A stretch of 64,000 nucleotides of DNA from Atherix ibis (taxonomy: Eukaryota; Arthropoda; Insecta; Diptera; Athericidae). Positions 26,046 through 37,188 of the stretch are shown in pieces (within the stretch, counting starts at the first letter, position 1; the number at the start of each line of letters is the position of its first letter). Position numbers and translations under genes: made by a program. The stretch lies in the NCBI GenBank assembly GCA_958298945.1, contig OY282606.1, positions 59,967,920 to 60,031,919 on the forward strand, given 5' to 3'. Under the pieces are notes generated by a model. That model saw nothing but the letters and a program-made list of their open reading frames with translations, had not been told where the DNA came from and ran no database searches.

Positions 26046-26175
26046 TTTATTATAAATTTTCCTTGAGATTGATGACTTTATATGAACAGTTAAGACGTTT
26101 AGGAAATAATGGAATACATTTTTATATTGCATAAAATTGTTGAAAGGGTGTATTTACTTTTAAATAAATTGTATG
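26046..26175. repeat. About 130-bp repeat, copy 2 of 2
   Basis: This is the partner of 25013-25142. It ends about 25 bases before the 3' end of the first tRNA gene. Confidence 0.65.
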
Positions 26176-26200
26176 CGCGTTCACAACAAAAAGTATCCTC

Positions 26201-26273
26201 TGGAGATGCCGGGCATTGATCCCGGTACCTCTCACATGCTAAGCGAGCGCTCTACCATCTGAGCTACATCCCC
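26201..26273 (-). tRNA. tRNA-Ala (AGC)
   Basis: A 73-base gene read on the minus strand folds into a full cloverleaf. The acceptor stem is 7 bp and includes the G3:U70 pair that marks alanine tRNAs. The D-arm is GCTC/GAGC. The anticodon loop TTAGCAT carries AGC, which reads GCU and, once modified, GCC codons. The T-arm is CCGGG/CCCGG with the ATC T-loop start usual for eukaryotic tRNA-Ala. The discriminator base is A. The anticodon stem holds one G:U pair (fourth pair). A run of five T follows on the minus strand within 15 bases, fitting RNA polymerase III termination. There is no intron. CCA is not encoded, as expected for a eukaryote. Confidence 0.97.
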
Positions 26274-26343
26274 ATATAATTTATATACTGCCTATTTTAT
26301 ATTTGAAAAAAAATTTACTAAAAAATGTACTAATAGTACCAAT

Positions 26344-26416
26344 TGGAAATATCGAACATTAGTCCCGGTATCTCCCACATGCAAAGCAAGTGCTCTACTG
26401 TCGAATCTACATTCCT
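26344..26416 (-). pseudogene. Decayed tRNA-Ala copy
   Basis: This 73-base segment aligns without gaps to the two intact tRNA-Ala genes on either side but has about 20 substitutions, many of them transitions. The first acceptor pair is A:C, the D-stem has an A:G mismatch, the T-stem has a C:A mismatch plus G:U pairs, and the anticodon position reads TGC instead of AGC. The promoter B box is damaged. TGC would also be an alanine anticodon, but with this much stem damage a working tRNA is unlikely. Confidence 0.85.
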
Positions 26417-26507
26417 GTGATATAACCAACTTATTTAAAAATATGAAAATAATGTGTATATATACGTATATTTAGGTATATATTTAAAAGTAATCAAAAG
26501 TATTAAT

Positions 26508-26580
26508 TGGAGATGCCGGGCATTGATCCCGGTACCTCTCACATGCTAAGCGAGCGCTCTACCATCTGAGCTACATCCCC
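26508..26580 (-). tRNA. tRNA-Ala (AGC), second copy
   Basis: Identical over all 73 bases to the gene at 26201-26273, including the G3:U70 identity pair and AGC anticodon. It is followed on the minus strand by a TTTT terminator within about 15 bases. Flanking bases on the 3' side resemble those of the decayed copy, which points to tandem duplication of a unit of about 150 bp. The identity of two copies around a ruined third suggests recent conversion or selection. Confidence 0.97.
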
Positions 26581-26630
26581 GTTAAATAAAAGATATAAAC
26601 ATTAAATTTTATTCGATCAAATCGCTCTAC

Positions 26631-26652
26631 TTTCAATTTATATAAATTGAAA
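26631..26652. repeat. 22-bp perfect palindrome upstream of tRNA-Ala
   Basis: A fully self-complementary 22-mer centred on TTATATAA lies 51-72 bases upstream of the second tRNA gene in its direction of transcription. Insect tRNA genes often depend on AT-rich or TATA-like upstream DNA, so a promoter role is possible, but chance in AT-rich DNA is not excluded. Confidence 0.5.
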
Positions 26653-26659
26653 ACAATCA

Positions 26660-29600
26660 TGTTACATTCTGCAGGTAAGTTTTTCCTGAGGCAACATTAG
26701 CGATCATAAGACTTGATATAAACGTACTTCTAGGTGCTGTGGTCGGCCTATAGTGAACGAAGGTGTAAGCACTTCATTGTACCTACTGTCTTTACGTATT
26801 TTCTTTTTCACATCATTTGCGTTTAGTTATTCAATACAATAACTTCACTTGAACTTAGTATGTCACTCACTGATTATTTCAGATATTATATTCAAATTAA
26901 TGAATGGATAGATAGCTTTTCATTTCATTTAAATATCATAGACTAAATTTAACCATTAAGTGACTCAAACTCAAATTACGTTTTATATCAAATGAACTAG
27001 ACATTTAAACTACATTAAATTATTGATCGCTTGATTACTCGAGATATGCAAAAGAGACTTCAATACAAGTCAACTATAATAAAAATAGTTCTCAATATTT
27101 TCTTGAATAATAGAATATATTCCATATTTGAAATATTCTGAAAATTGAGAAATTAAATATAAAAACTATATATTAAAATAAAGTATTATATATTCATTTA
27201 CTAAACACAAATTTATTACTTAGAGTTTCTTATTATTTTTTATAAAAAAATTCTAAAAAGCATATTACAACTTTTTATTTCTGAAATCTTGAATTTGGTG
27301 ACAAAATAATATAAGGTTTAAAACTACATTCCAACATAAGATTTTTCCTAAAAATCAAGATAATTACTTATTTGACTCTTTAGGCATTAAATTATTAAAT
27401 GAATTAAATGAATGTGTATTGTCCTTTGCAATTATTTTCTGTTAATAAGAAAATAATTGCAAATGACAATATAAAGTTCCCGCCATTGATATTATATTGT
27501 GAAGATAAGATATTGTATATCAATTTTTTTAAAATATCTATTAGTTGTTAATACCTCTATGTTAATATGAATATGAAGTTGTTAATTAGAGTTCGTGACA
27601 AAATTTATGAGCATATATATACGCAAATATAAAAGAAATCTTTGATAAATATCATACCATACAGGAGTTGATTTTCTGTATCCTTTCCATGGATTGGCAG
27701 TAAGCAGTATAAGCCTGGCGTTTTCATCGAAAGGGTCTATTTGCATATGAAACGCACCGATACAGTACCTCTTTAATTAAAACACAAATAATTAATACAC
27801 GAAACGTATATTTTGTGTAATTTTCTATTTAGATCGACATTTATCGCATCGTCGATACCTTTTATCCTCAGGTTTCCCCTATTATATAGTAAAGCTTATG
27901 AGCATTCATTCAACCATATCATTTGTTACGTTCTGTATTGATATTTGCGCATATGTGAACAGGTATAGCAGAAATGTAAAGACAGGAATTCGATTACGGT
28001 CTTGAGTTAGAAAATTCCTTTTTAGTTGTTAAAGTGTTTCAGCTGTCGTCTTTGGAACGTAATTAATAATCACCTCAATACTCCTATATGCAGTTTCAGT
28101 TCTTCTGATCATGGAGGCTTGGTTTTCTTGTTAATGGTACTATCTTATTTGGTTAACATATCTTTACTAGGGATTATAGTATCCGCGCGAATCTATATTC
28201 CAATTAAGCATGGTGTTGAGCTCTTTAACTTCTGATAGAATTTTGTTTCTGAATACCCTAACTGTATTGTGTATCTAAAACCAATATCTATAGAGAAATT
28301 CTAAATTATTGTAACTAAAAGACAACATTTGAAAAGGGATCACAAAGTTTTTTCTCTACTATGCAAACATATTTGAAGCCATAACTATATGGTGCATTCC
28401 GCTAATATCTATGAATACTAATATTGACTTTAAGAAACTTTGCAACAGTATATAGAGCGACGATTTGTAATCTAATTTGTCATTCTTAATAGAAGCTCCC
28501 CTCAAATATATTCAAACGTATCAAGTCTATTAATTATTTCGATATTTTATTCAAACATCAATTAAATTGTTCTCATTAGACTTAGTTTTCCAAAGAATAG
28601 AAGAAAATTAATTTGAGTTTTCCAAATAAATCTTCAAATGGCGTGTGTATCTTATTGATTCTATAGGCTTGAGAAATGAAGATAATTATGCTTCTTAGAT
28701 TAGAATAGAATTATGACGAGTATTGAGCCTGTATGTGTTCAAAGGAATATTATGCACCATTTGTTAATTAAAAAATAATTTGTTCTCTCAAATTTGATGG
28801 ACAATATGTTTCTTACACTCATGCAATAAATAAAACGGAAACTGAAAGCATGTTTTTTCTAACTATTCCAAACCATTTTAAAATGTTATTAAAAATCATT
28901 GAAACTCATCTTAATAAGTAATTCGAAATAATTGTCAATATTTCAGACTAAGTGGTAATAAAAAATATTAAAAAAAATTTTCGTTAGTGGTAATAAATAG
29001 TACGAATTTTTGCATGGTTAACAAATACTTTTGCGATTAAATAAATAAATATGAGCTATCATAATGCACTGAATACTATTTAATATCATTTATTAGTCAT
29101 GTTAAAAATCATATTGCTCTATATACCTCTAAGCAAGTATTCTAACTGTCGCAAAGTTAAAATGGCCATTTGGCGAATCAATATTCAAACTCGAGTTCAT
29201 TTTCGTAAGCTTGCAACTCGATGTCTCCACACCAAAGGACAAAAAACACATATTTATTATTCTATTCATTATAATTGTAACAAGAAAATAAAATAAATTA
29301 AGCAATTTTAATGAATAGTAAAATTTGTATATATGACGGAAATAAAGTAGCATTTGTTATTTATTATAAACCTATTTACAAAATTAAAAACATATTTTAT
29401 TGGTATTATAGTATAAGTCAGTAGCTCAAGAGATAGGGTGGGGGGAAGAGGGTGGTTTTGGGTATAGGGCATTAATTATTGTTTGGAAGATCTTGCTTTC
29501 AAGAATCCTGGATTTTAAAGTTGTGATGTATATTAAAAATTTGAGTTGTCGATAACGTCTATTATATTCCAACCCTTTATGTTCTTATATATTAATTGTT

Positions 29601-32600
29601 CAGAAAAATTCGAAGCATTTCTTTTTATAAAGCATCAAAAGCAAAAATATATCCAAATTTTAATTATAATAACAATGATATCATACAGTTTTCGTTATTA
29701 ATTGTTACTTTCTGATTGATTAAATTATATTTTCATCTCTTAATAGTGTTTAAGTCTGAAACTTTGGTAGTTTGAATCATATAAACATGGTATAATAAAA
29801 TCCATATTTATGTAACTTTAAGGAATTCTACGCACATGAAGCCCGTAGAAATGAGGTAAGGAAGTAAGTAATAAAATTAAGCTTATTGGCTTCCCTGGAA
29901 CCAATAGTAAGAGTAAGAGGAAGAAATTGACCTTACAAAATTTAAACTACAATAACTATTACAAATTTTCAGATAATTAAATGCGTTCGGCAAGATATGC
30001 GAATATTGTAGGACTAGAACTTGAATATATCTTGATTTAAAAGATACTTTTAAATGTTTAGCTATTATACTTGAAATTATGTTTCCAAAAGTTCGGAAAA
30101 CATCACAACTAACTTATATTATTTGTTATTTCTGTACCAATAAAAAAAAAATTCCTGTATTAATATATTATACGGCGATGAACGTGTAATTGGAGAAAAT
30201 TTTGGTTCAATCGACATTGATATTATATGGCGCTGCAGATTGCACTGTGACAAGCTATAAAGAAGTTGTTCTCGAACGACTTTAAGCATCAGTATTTTTG
30301 AAAATATTCGCCTTTACATGATAGCATGTCAACTGGACAATAGGTATTGTTGATGATCTAAATATGTTGTTTGAAAGGTAAACATATTGGGACTACGCTG
30401 GCTAGACACATTAATCGTGCGAATAAAGACACATCCATGAAGAGAGTGTTCTGCAATAAACATTGTTGGAAACGTGCAAAAAGGAAGATGTCCCTTTTTT
30501 AATAGCAGAGCTACGTCGGACGGAACCAAAATATACTTTTGATAGTATGAAATATTTGTAATATGTACAATATAAATTTGACTTTATATCGATTTAATAA
30601 AAATTTGTGTACTAGCACGTTCTTGCTATTGCTTATTCAACGAGAAAGTGATACTTAATATTAAAAGCAAGTGCACAAATGTACATCATATAAAAGTTTC
30701 TAATAAAATCAATATACTTGTAGTTTATTATATTATTAATTATGGAAAAACTTTTCATATTAATAACGTTAAATGTGAATACAAAGTCAATGGTTAGATA
30801 TTGTCAAGTGTAGCTGATAATACTACAATGAAGTGAATTTAAATGGAAAATTTTATAATAATTTTTATTAAAATTTGTTTCTTACTATTGCTAAGCATTA
30901 TTTATGATAGAGATTTTGAAAATTTATCAGATTCTAGATATTTTGATTAAGTTCTATAATTATTACATTATCTACTTATCAAAATACTTTTAGCTCAGTT
31001 CCAAATAGTTTGATTTATATATTCCGATAAATAATATGCCTTTCGTACATTAATAAAATCAATATTTTATTTAAAAGTATGAACATTGCCATATAAATAA
31101 ATATAAACATTATATTATTTTTTTGAATTCTCTATCTTACATAGTAGATCAACAGAGCTTATCAACCCACTTTTGATTTTCTAAATATGTTACTACTTAC
31201 GTACATATAATATCCCTTTCTACATAAGCCAATGCGAATAAAATAATACGTATAATAGTCATAAATGAAATTGATTACTAGCTACATACTTGTAACATAT
31301 ATCGTGAGGAAAACGATTAAATTGAAGAATTGGCGTATTATCCACTATTCTCTTTGTTATATTAACATTATAATACGATTATATATGAACTAAGTAAGTG
31401 AGGATCAACAAAATGTAGTGGATGGTATCTTAAAACTATTGAATCTTCTTAAATAAAAGAAACTTTAACAATAATAATAATAAATTAATAGCGACATATG
31501 AGTATTTATGTGGCTGGTACAATATTTTAATAGATACTCAAATTTATTATATTATAATGTATGGATGTTTAACAAATAATCTATGTTTGTGGTGAATTCA
31601 TGATTTTATAAAAGAAAATTCTCCCCCTGTTAGAATATCACATAGCATAATAATGATAATATTATGAACTTAAAGTTTAGTTAAATAGACTTGCAGTAGA
31701 CAGACGATATGGAATTAAATAATCATAACCATGTTATCAAATGATAAAAATTCGATTTGTACGTGAGAATAAAATATGAAAATAAAACGAATCGGATTCT
31801 GGCCAATATGCAATAATATTATGCATTTTTAAATTTCAAATGTTTCACGTACTGTAAGGCAGGTACTATCGACCTCGTCAACAAGATACGAGATGAGAGA
31901 CCAGAACAAAATGAATTTGCTTTATTGGGAAAACTGGAAATGATAGAATCCCTTACCATATGGTGACCATTTTAGTCATTCTTAGGGCTTTTCCCTCAGG
32001 TGTTTATTTGGTTAACGTCAGATCTCATTTTCACTATGGTTGTCCAATACACACACACAAACGTATGCATGTCGTCTTCTCTATTAGTATTTCGGTTTCC
32101 AATCACTATAAAACTTTCATGCGAGCTTGTCCGTGGCTGCTGTTCTTTCTCGATGAGTTTGTTGACTTCTGTCCGTATAAATACACAGAATAGTTGTCTA
32201 TTCCAAAGCGTATGTGTATGGCTCTTCTGAACTACTATTCACCAGAGAATATTTATAACTAAGAACAGTTTACGAAATTGGTGCTGATGTTGTTTTTGCA
32301 AGTGAATTCTACCCTCATAATTTTTATTGAATTCAATTTTCACCTTGATAATATTCCCAAATCCTCACAGCCAAATACTTTTAACTGGACTACACCCAAA
32401 TGTTTGGATATTGTCATAATCATATTATAATGAAAAATCTATTTAAATCTTTAAGATATGAAGAAAATCAACGGTGTTATTTTTGTAGAGATAAATTAAT
32501 ATCTTCAGTCATTTACATGAGCTTTAAACGATTAAAATTTCAGTGAAAATCTGCCGGAGGTTAAGAGACCAAAACTTTTGTGGCTATCCACTTTATTTAC

Positions 32601-35174
32601 GCTGTAAACTTACTCAAGAAAACCCAGTTGTTTAACGGCGAGTGGAAATTACTTGCAAGAAGTCGAATTAGATGCCTGCGGGGACGAAGTCACCCCTCAG
32701 ACTTTTTGGCAAATCCGCTAACCGACCTGACAACCACCAATAACCACTTTCAAGAAAATGTGCTTATATGTGCCAAGTAAATGTAGAATTTGTGTTTAGG
32801 ATGCGGTGACTTTGCTTTTCTACTTTATCCGTATTTTCTATATGGTGTGGTGTGGACCCACATGAGTCATACGACACTGTTTTGCTTCATGGATGACATA
32901 CTAAGGAAATGTCATTCAGAGGAGCAAAATCATGTCGTAACTATGAAACTCTTCGAATATTTCGTTATAGATATACGCAAATTTTACAATTTTCGCTACT
33001 ACTTCTTCTGTTTTCGAGAATTTTATGTCACCCTTTTTAAAATTTACTACAAAACTAAAGCGTTCACATTCATGGGTTGTTAACTGTTCAAGGGGTGATA
33101 AGTTAGTCGTGTGGCGACCGGCTATACACTCCACATACCGTTCGAATACCCTTATAACTTTGTTGTCCAATTCATAGGCATATGCAAAGAAAGGGATGTT
33201 ATATTCGTATTTCTGCTTATCGACTCTACATTTTCGTTGCCATTCAGTCTACACCGCTATGAGTGTGCACTGTTTATCCGCGCAAATAACCTAAAAATTT
33301 ATAGGGAGTCTGTAAAATATATGGCAAGAGGTTAAGAACTTCAATTCATTGTTTGCATTCAAGATTCTTGTATGAGTGCAACACACTCGTAAAACTGGGA
33401 ACAAATTAAAAGTTCTGATTTCCTATCAGAACTAAAGATTAATATTTGATGACACTTATCTCACATTGTAACCTGTATATAAAGATGTTTGACCTTGCTT
33501 TTAAAGTTCGTTGTATTTTCAAATCTCTTGAACGTTTTTAGTCAAATATTTTGCAGACATATTTTCCACTGAGCTTTCGACAATTTGTTATATTACATTA
33601 TCGAATATTAATTCAAAATAGGATGAATGAATTTGCTGGACAGGCTTTTTATATGAAAGTTTGATTGAATTTTTGTCGAATGAAAAGAATGTTTTTTGTA
33701 ATTTTCCGCAAAAAAATTTAGTATCAGGAGAAATTAAACTAACAATGAATTGAATATAAAAATTCGTAAATATTTAATATACGAATTTTAAGTATTATAA
33801 TGGCATGTGTCAGTTCAACCTTTGCTTAGCCTGTCGAGAGTTAACAGTACAATATAAGTTAGTATATTCAAGGCTGAAAAGTAGTCTTTAAGCAAGCATA
33901 TACCGAGGGTGGTACGATTTATGGTATCTATAACTCGTATGGATCATTTAAAAGAAGAAAAATTATTGCATATCTTATGTCGGTGGTAGCAGCGACGTCG
34001 CCTATGGTGATGGACTGGGCATTAGCCCAAGCGTTATAGCAGATAAATGTGACAATTGTGCACATCGATGCTCATGATAAATGCTTTTCTGTCAATTGCA
34101 TAAAAACTTACATTGTTCAATAGCAGAAATCAACAATGTGCACATCTTTACAATGGAAGTGATATCAGTTGCGATGCCATTTACTTAAAAATTGCTTAAA
34201 TGACCAGAAAGTGATAAATTGTATTTTTAAAGAAAACTCAAAATGTTATATTTTCTTTTTTTTTTCTAAAGACATCTTTTAGTATTTCTTTTAGAGAGTT
34301 GGTCTTAAAAAAATCAACTCACGTTTTATGTTCTTACAAACGTTAAGCTCGCACATGAATTAGTAGGTTTGCAAAGAAACTTATTTTATTTATCAGTAAA
34401 TTGATTGATCGATAGTTGTGATTTTTTTTTGAATAAGTATAATTCTACACATATAATAAATAAAACTGGCTATATAGTTTTTTTTTCTATTCAAAAATAC
34501 AAAATATCACTATTCGATTATTATTGAGAACATTTAATGGCAATACCATATAATCTATTGAATTTTTAGTGCGATTAATTGTGTCTGTCAAAAAATGAAC
34601 CAGCCCTCCTTTCATAATCCGAATATCTGTCGTTTGATGTCTTGATTTAAAGACAAGGATGATCTACTTTCAGGTCTATAATGCGCAACATGTTACCAGC
34701 ATTTGTTATGTGGATGTTCGGCTAACAAAAGGGGAATATTATTACAACATCCTTTTTGATATTGCAAAACGTGATTGATTGATGTCTAAATGGTATCCTG
34801 GAGCGCAACATATTGAATGGCAATTAATTTCAAATTTTTAAGGTAATTCATAGACATATTCATATATTTCTTAACCGTTAATCTTCTGAATCATTTGTAT
34901 ATATTTAATAGAGACAAATTAGCCATTATCATTATTTTAACTTTCATAAAATAATAGTGAATATGTTCAATAAAATATAAATTTATAGACCCCAAAAAAG
35001 AAAACAAAATAAATGAAATTATTTTTTCTTGATTTTCTTTAAGAAGTCTTATTTAGTTTTGTATTTACTAATAGTATAACAATAAATACTTTTATATATG
35101 CAAAATATATATCCACATTACATATTATATAAGCAATAATATGTACGCACACTTATAGATATAAATATTCATTT
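26660..35174. other. Long non-coding stretch
   Basis: About 8.5 kb of AT-rich DNA without a recognisable gene, apart from the hairpin at 27417-27471. Somewhat GC-richer islands at 27.66-28.2, 31.85-32.25, 32.55-33.35 and 33.85-34.15 kb contain ORFs of at most 97 codons with no known motif. Some could be exons or regulatory DNA of a gene extending beyond the window, but I cannot show it. Confidence 0.45.
27417..27471. repeat. Inverted repeat, 24-bp arms, 7-nt loop
   Basis: The arms at 27417-27440 and 27448-27471 pair with a single mismatch. No transposon features flank it. Confidence 0.9.
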
Positions 35175-35459
35175 GTTTGTTAGTACAAGAAAAGTATGAA
35201 ATGGCTATCTGATAACAATATCTCCGTCTTAGATTGGCCATCCAGCAGCCCTGACTTATCACCAATTGAAACTCTGTGGGGGGTAATGAAAAAAAAGCTC
35301 CGCAAGGAACCACAAAGGACAGTTGGAGATTTAAAGGCAAAACTGCGGACTATTTGGGAAAGTTTCACACCTGAATATTGTAGGACACTAGTTTCAAGCA
35401 TGCCAAATCGAATAAAGGAAGTTTTGAGTGCGAAAGGGGATGTTACAAAGTATTAAAGA
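35175..35459 (+). pseudogene. Tc1-like transposase, C-terminal part
   Basis: An open frame runs into the stop after VTKY and encodes the C-terminal end of a Tc1-family DDE transposase. The diagnostic block is VLDWPSSSPDLSPIETLWGV, in which PIE holds the third catalytic residue (glutamate in the DD34E triad). It is followed by the basic MKKKLRKEP and a PEYCRTLVSSMPNRI tail normal for the family. The frame is intact for about 90 codons, but homology begins abruptly near 35175, so the DNA-binding domain and the first two aspartates are missing. The GC content is above the local level. Confidence 0.9.
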
Positions 35460-35711
35460 CAATTCCGTACAAGTTTGATGAGTTTTAATGGCTAGACCAA
35501 TACATATGAAATAGATGTTTCTTTTGTAATTGATATATAAAATACTTCTAGATAAATAAAATACAAAAAATTTTTCTGGAAAATTTAGAGAATTGTTGTA
35601 TCTTAAAGTAAAAAATATAATATATTTTGTTGATAAGAAAATTAACCTGTATGAGTTCATATGCTAACACATAATAAAAATTTTTGCCCTGGATCAATAC
35701 ATATGAAATAG
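35175..35711 (+). mobile_element. 5'-truncated Tc1-like element with terminal direct repeats
   Basis: After the transposase stop, the 17-base motif CAATACATATGAAATAG occurs at 35498-35514 and again at 35695-35711. A repeat pair about 200 bp apart in the terminal region is the IR/DR layout of Tc1-like transposons, where the inner and outer motifs bind transposase. The second motif should then lie near the 3' end. The 5' inverted repeat was not found in the window, so only the right half remains. Confidence 0.65.
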
Positions 35712-35989
35712 GGCTCGTATATAAGATCCCTAGGATCTAAATTGGCAATTTATTAGTTGGATGGAGCAGTAAGAGGGAATAAGAATTTGTAGCGCATATA
35801 AATTTGTTGTAAAAAATTAAAAGGAGTTCTTGAAAAGAATATTGATAAATCTAAAATTTCAATAATGAAGGAATCTCATTAGAAAAGAAACTTTTTCAAA
35901 ATTACATTCCTTTAGTAGATGAGAAATAGTGAGTTGAACGTCAAAGGATGTATTAGGCGAAGGACATTTGTAAAAAGAGAAATTATGTG

Positions 35990-36200
35990 TGAGAGTAGAA
36001 TGTACTATCCGAATTCTAAGCAGTATTTGTGCCCACAATGTTGGTAAGGTTGTCGAGTAGACTGATTGTGCAATAGTTGGGCAATGCTTCGAAAGAAAGC
36101 TTTCACGACTTATCCAGACGTCAGTCTACGAATGGCTAAAGGTGTTATTTGCCGTTTTGTTAGTAGCTGCGGCAAGTTAGTAACTACTGTAAAATGTCGG
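35990..36200 (-). pseudogene. LINE ORF2 fragment (matches 20460-20600)
   Basis: Read on the minus strand, this matches the plus-strand LINE relic at about 20455-20600: the blocks ACTTGCC, AATAACACCTTTAG and CCATTCGTAGAC occur in the same order and spacing. It would lie downstream of the RNase H domain. Frames are interrupted. It is a small second copy of the same or a close family. Confidence 0.6.
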
Positions 36201-37058
36201 TACCAGTTGATTGGTGCCCTCGTTGCTCAAATATGTCGACGGGCCACGAATGGTTTATATAGCTGCGTGGCTATTACTGAATTTAATGACATCACAATGA
36301 TTGTGAGTATAAACTTCAATATTAATCGCCATCCTGATTGCCCACAGGTTATTATAATATGGAATTACCCTTAAAGTTAAGCTGCTATAATGACTTTCCC
36401 TGACGTAGAAACTACCATCTAACTCAATAATCGCAAAATATGTGTTGTAATCGTCGATAGCCGCATCCATGAAAAATATAAGTTATCATCACTACTCAAT
36501 AAGTAGTGAGTTCATCATACATATGCGATGTACTCCACTAACCAGTCTAATTCAACGGTTTACCAACCACTTTCTCAACTATCTTAAGTTATGTTGCTAC
36601 ATCTTGCCATAAATAAGGCACTGTTCCGTCCAACCGGGCATTGGTAATTCTAATGGCATCTTTTTTTGGAACTTACATTTATTGCCAATCAGAATATTCA
36701 CCATATACGTATAAATAATTTGTTTATAAAAAAAAGATGGATCGATATTCAGAACTGATGAAAGATAATTTTTTTAAATCGTAAATTTACATTCAGAAAT
36801 ATATATAATTATTACCAAAACTATCAAAACCCTTTTTTTGTATTTATATTTAATAAATTTAAGTAAATCGAAAATTGTATATTATTTTGATATTTTTCTC
36901 AAGTAAATAAAATCAATTTTAAGTGTTAGGTAAATATTATTTGAAGTCCACTAAAAATGAAAATTAAAACAACAAATGCCAGTTTAAATAATGCTACCCG
37001 CGTTTATCATACGTTTTATTTATCGACGATAAATATCTACAAAATATTACAGGTCGAA

Positions 37059-37188
37059 CGTAAACAAAGAACAATTATCATTTTTATATCGTCAGGCAAA
37101 TTATTCTGTCCCAAATTAAATTCCTTGCATTTATAATCGTGTTTCAAACTTTATGACAAAGTACAAATATAAAATGAGCGTTAGATTC
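37059..37188. repeat. 130-bp conserved direct repeat, copy 1
   Basis: This segment recurs at 39443-39571 in the same orientation at roughly 88-90% by eye. The best-conserved core is TATATCGTCAGGCAAATTAT and the following CCCAAATTAAATTCCTTGCA. No ORF runs through either copy, and no terminal repeat is visible. Confidence 0.85.

Noticed and set aside
30180..30540. GC-richer patch with a 66-codon minus-strand frame
   Set aside because: It looked like an old transposon fragment, but no diagnostic transposase or polymerase motif could be found.
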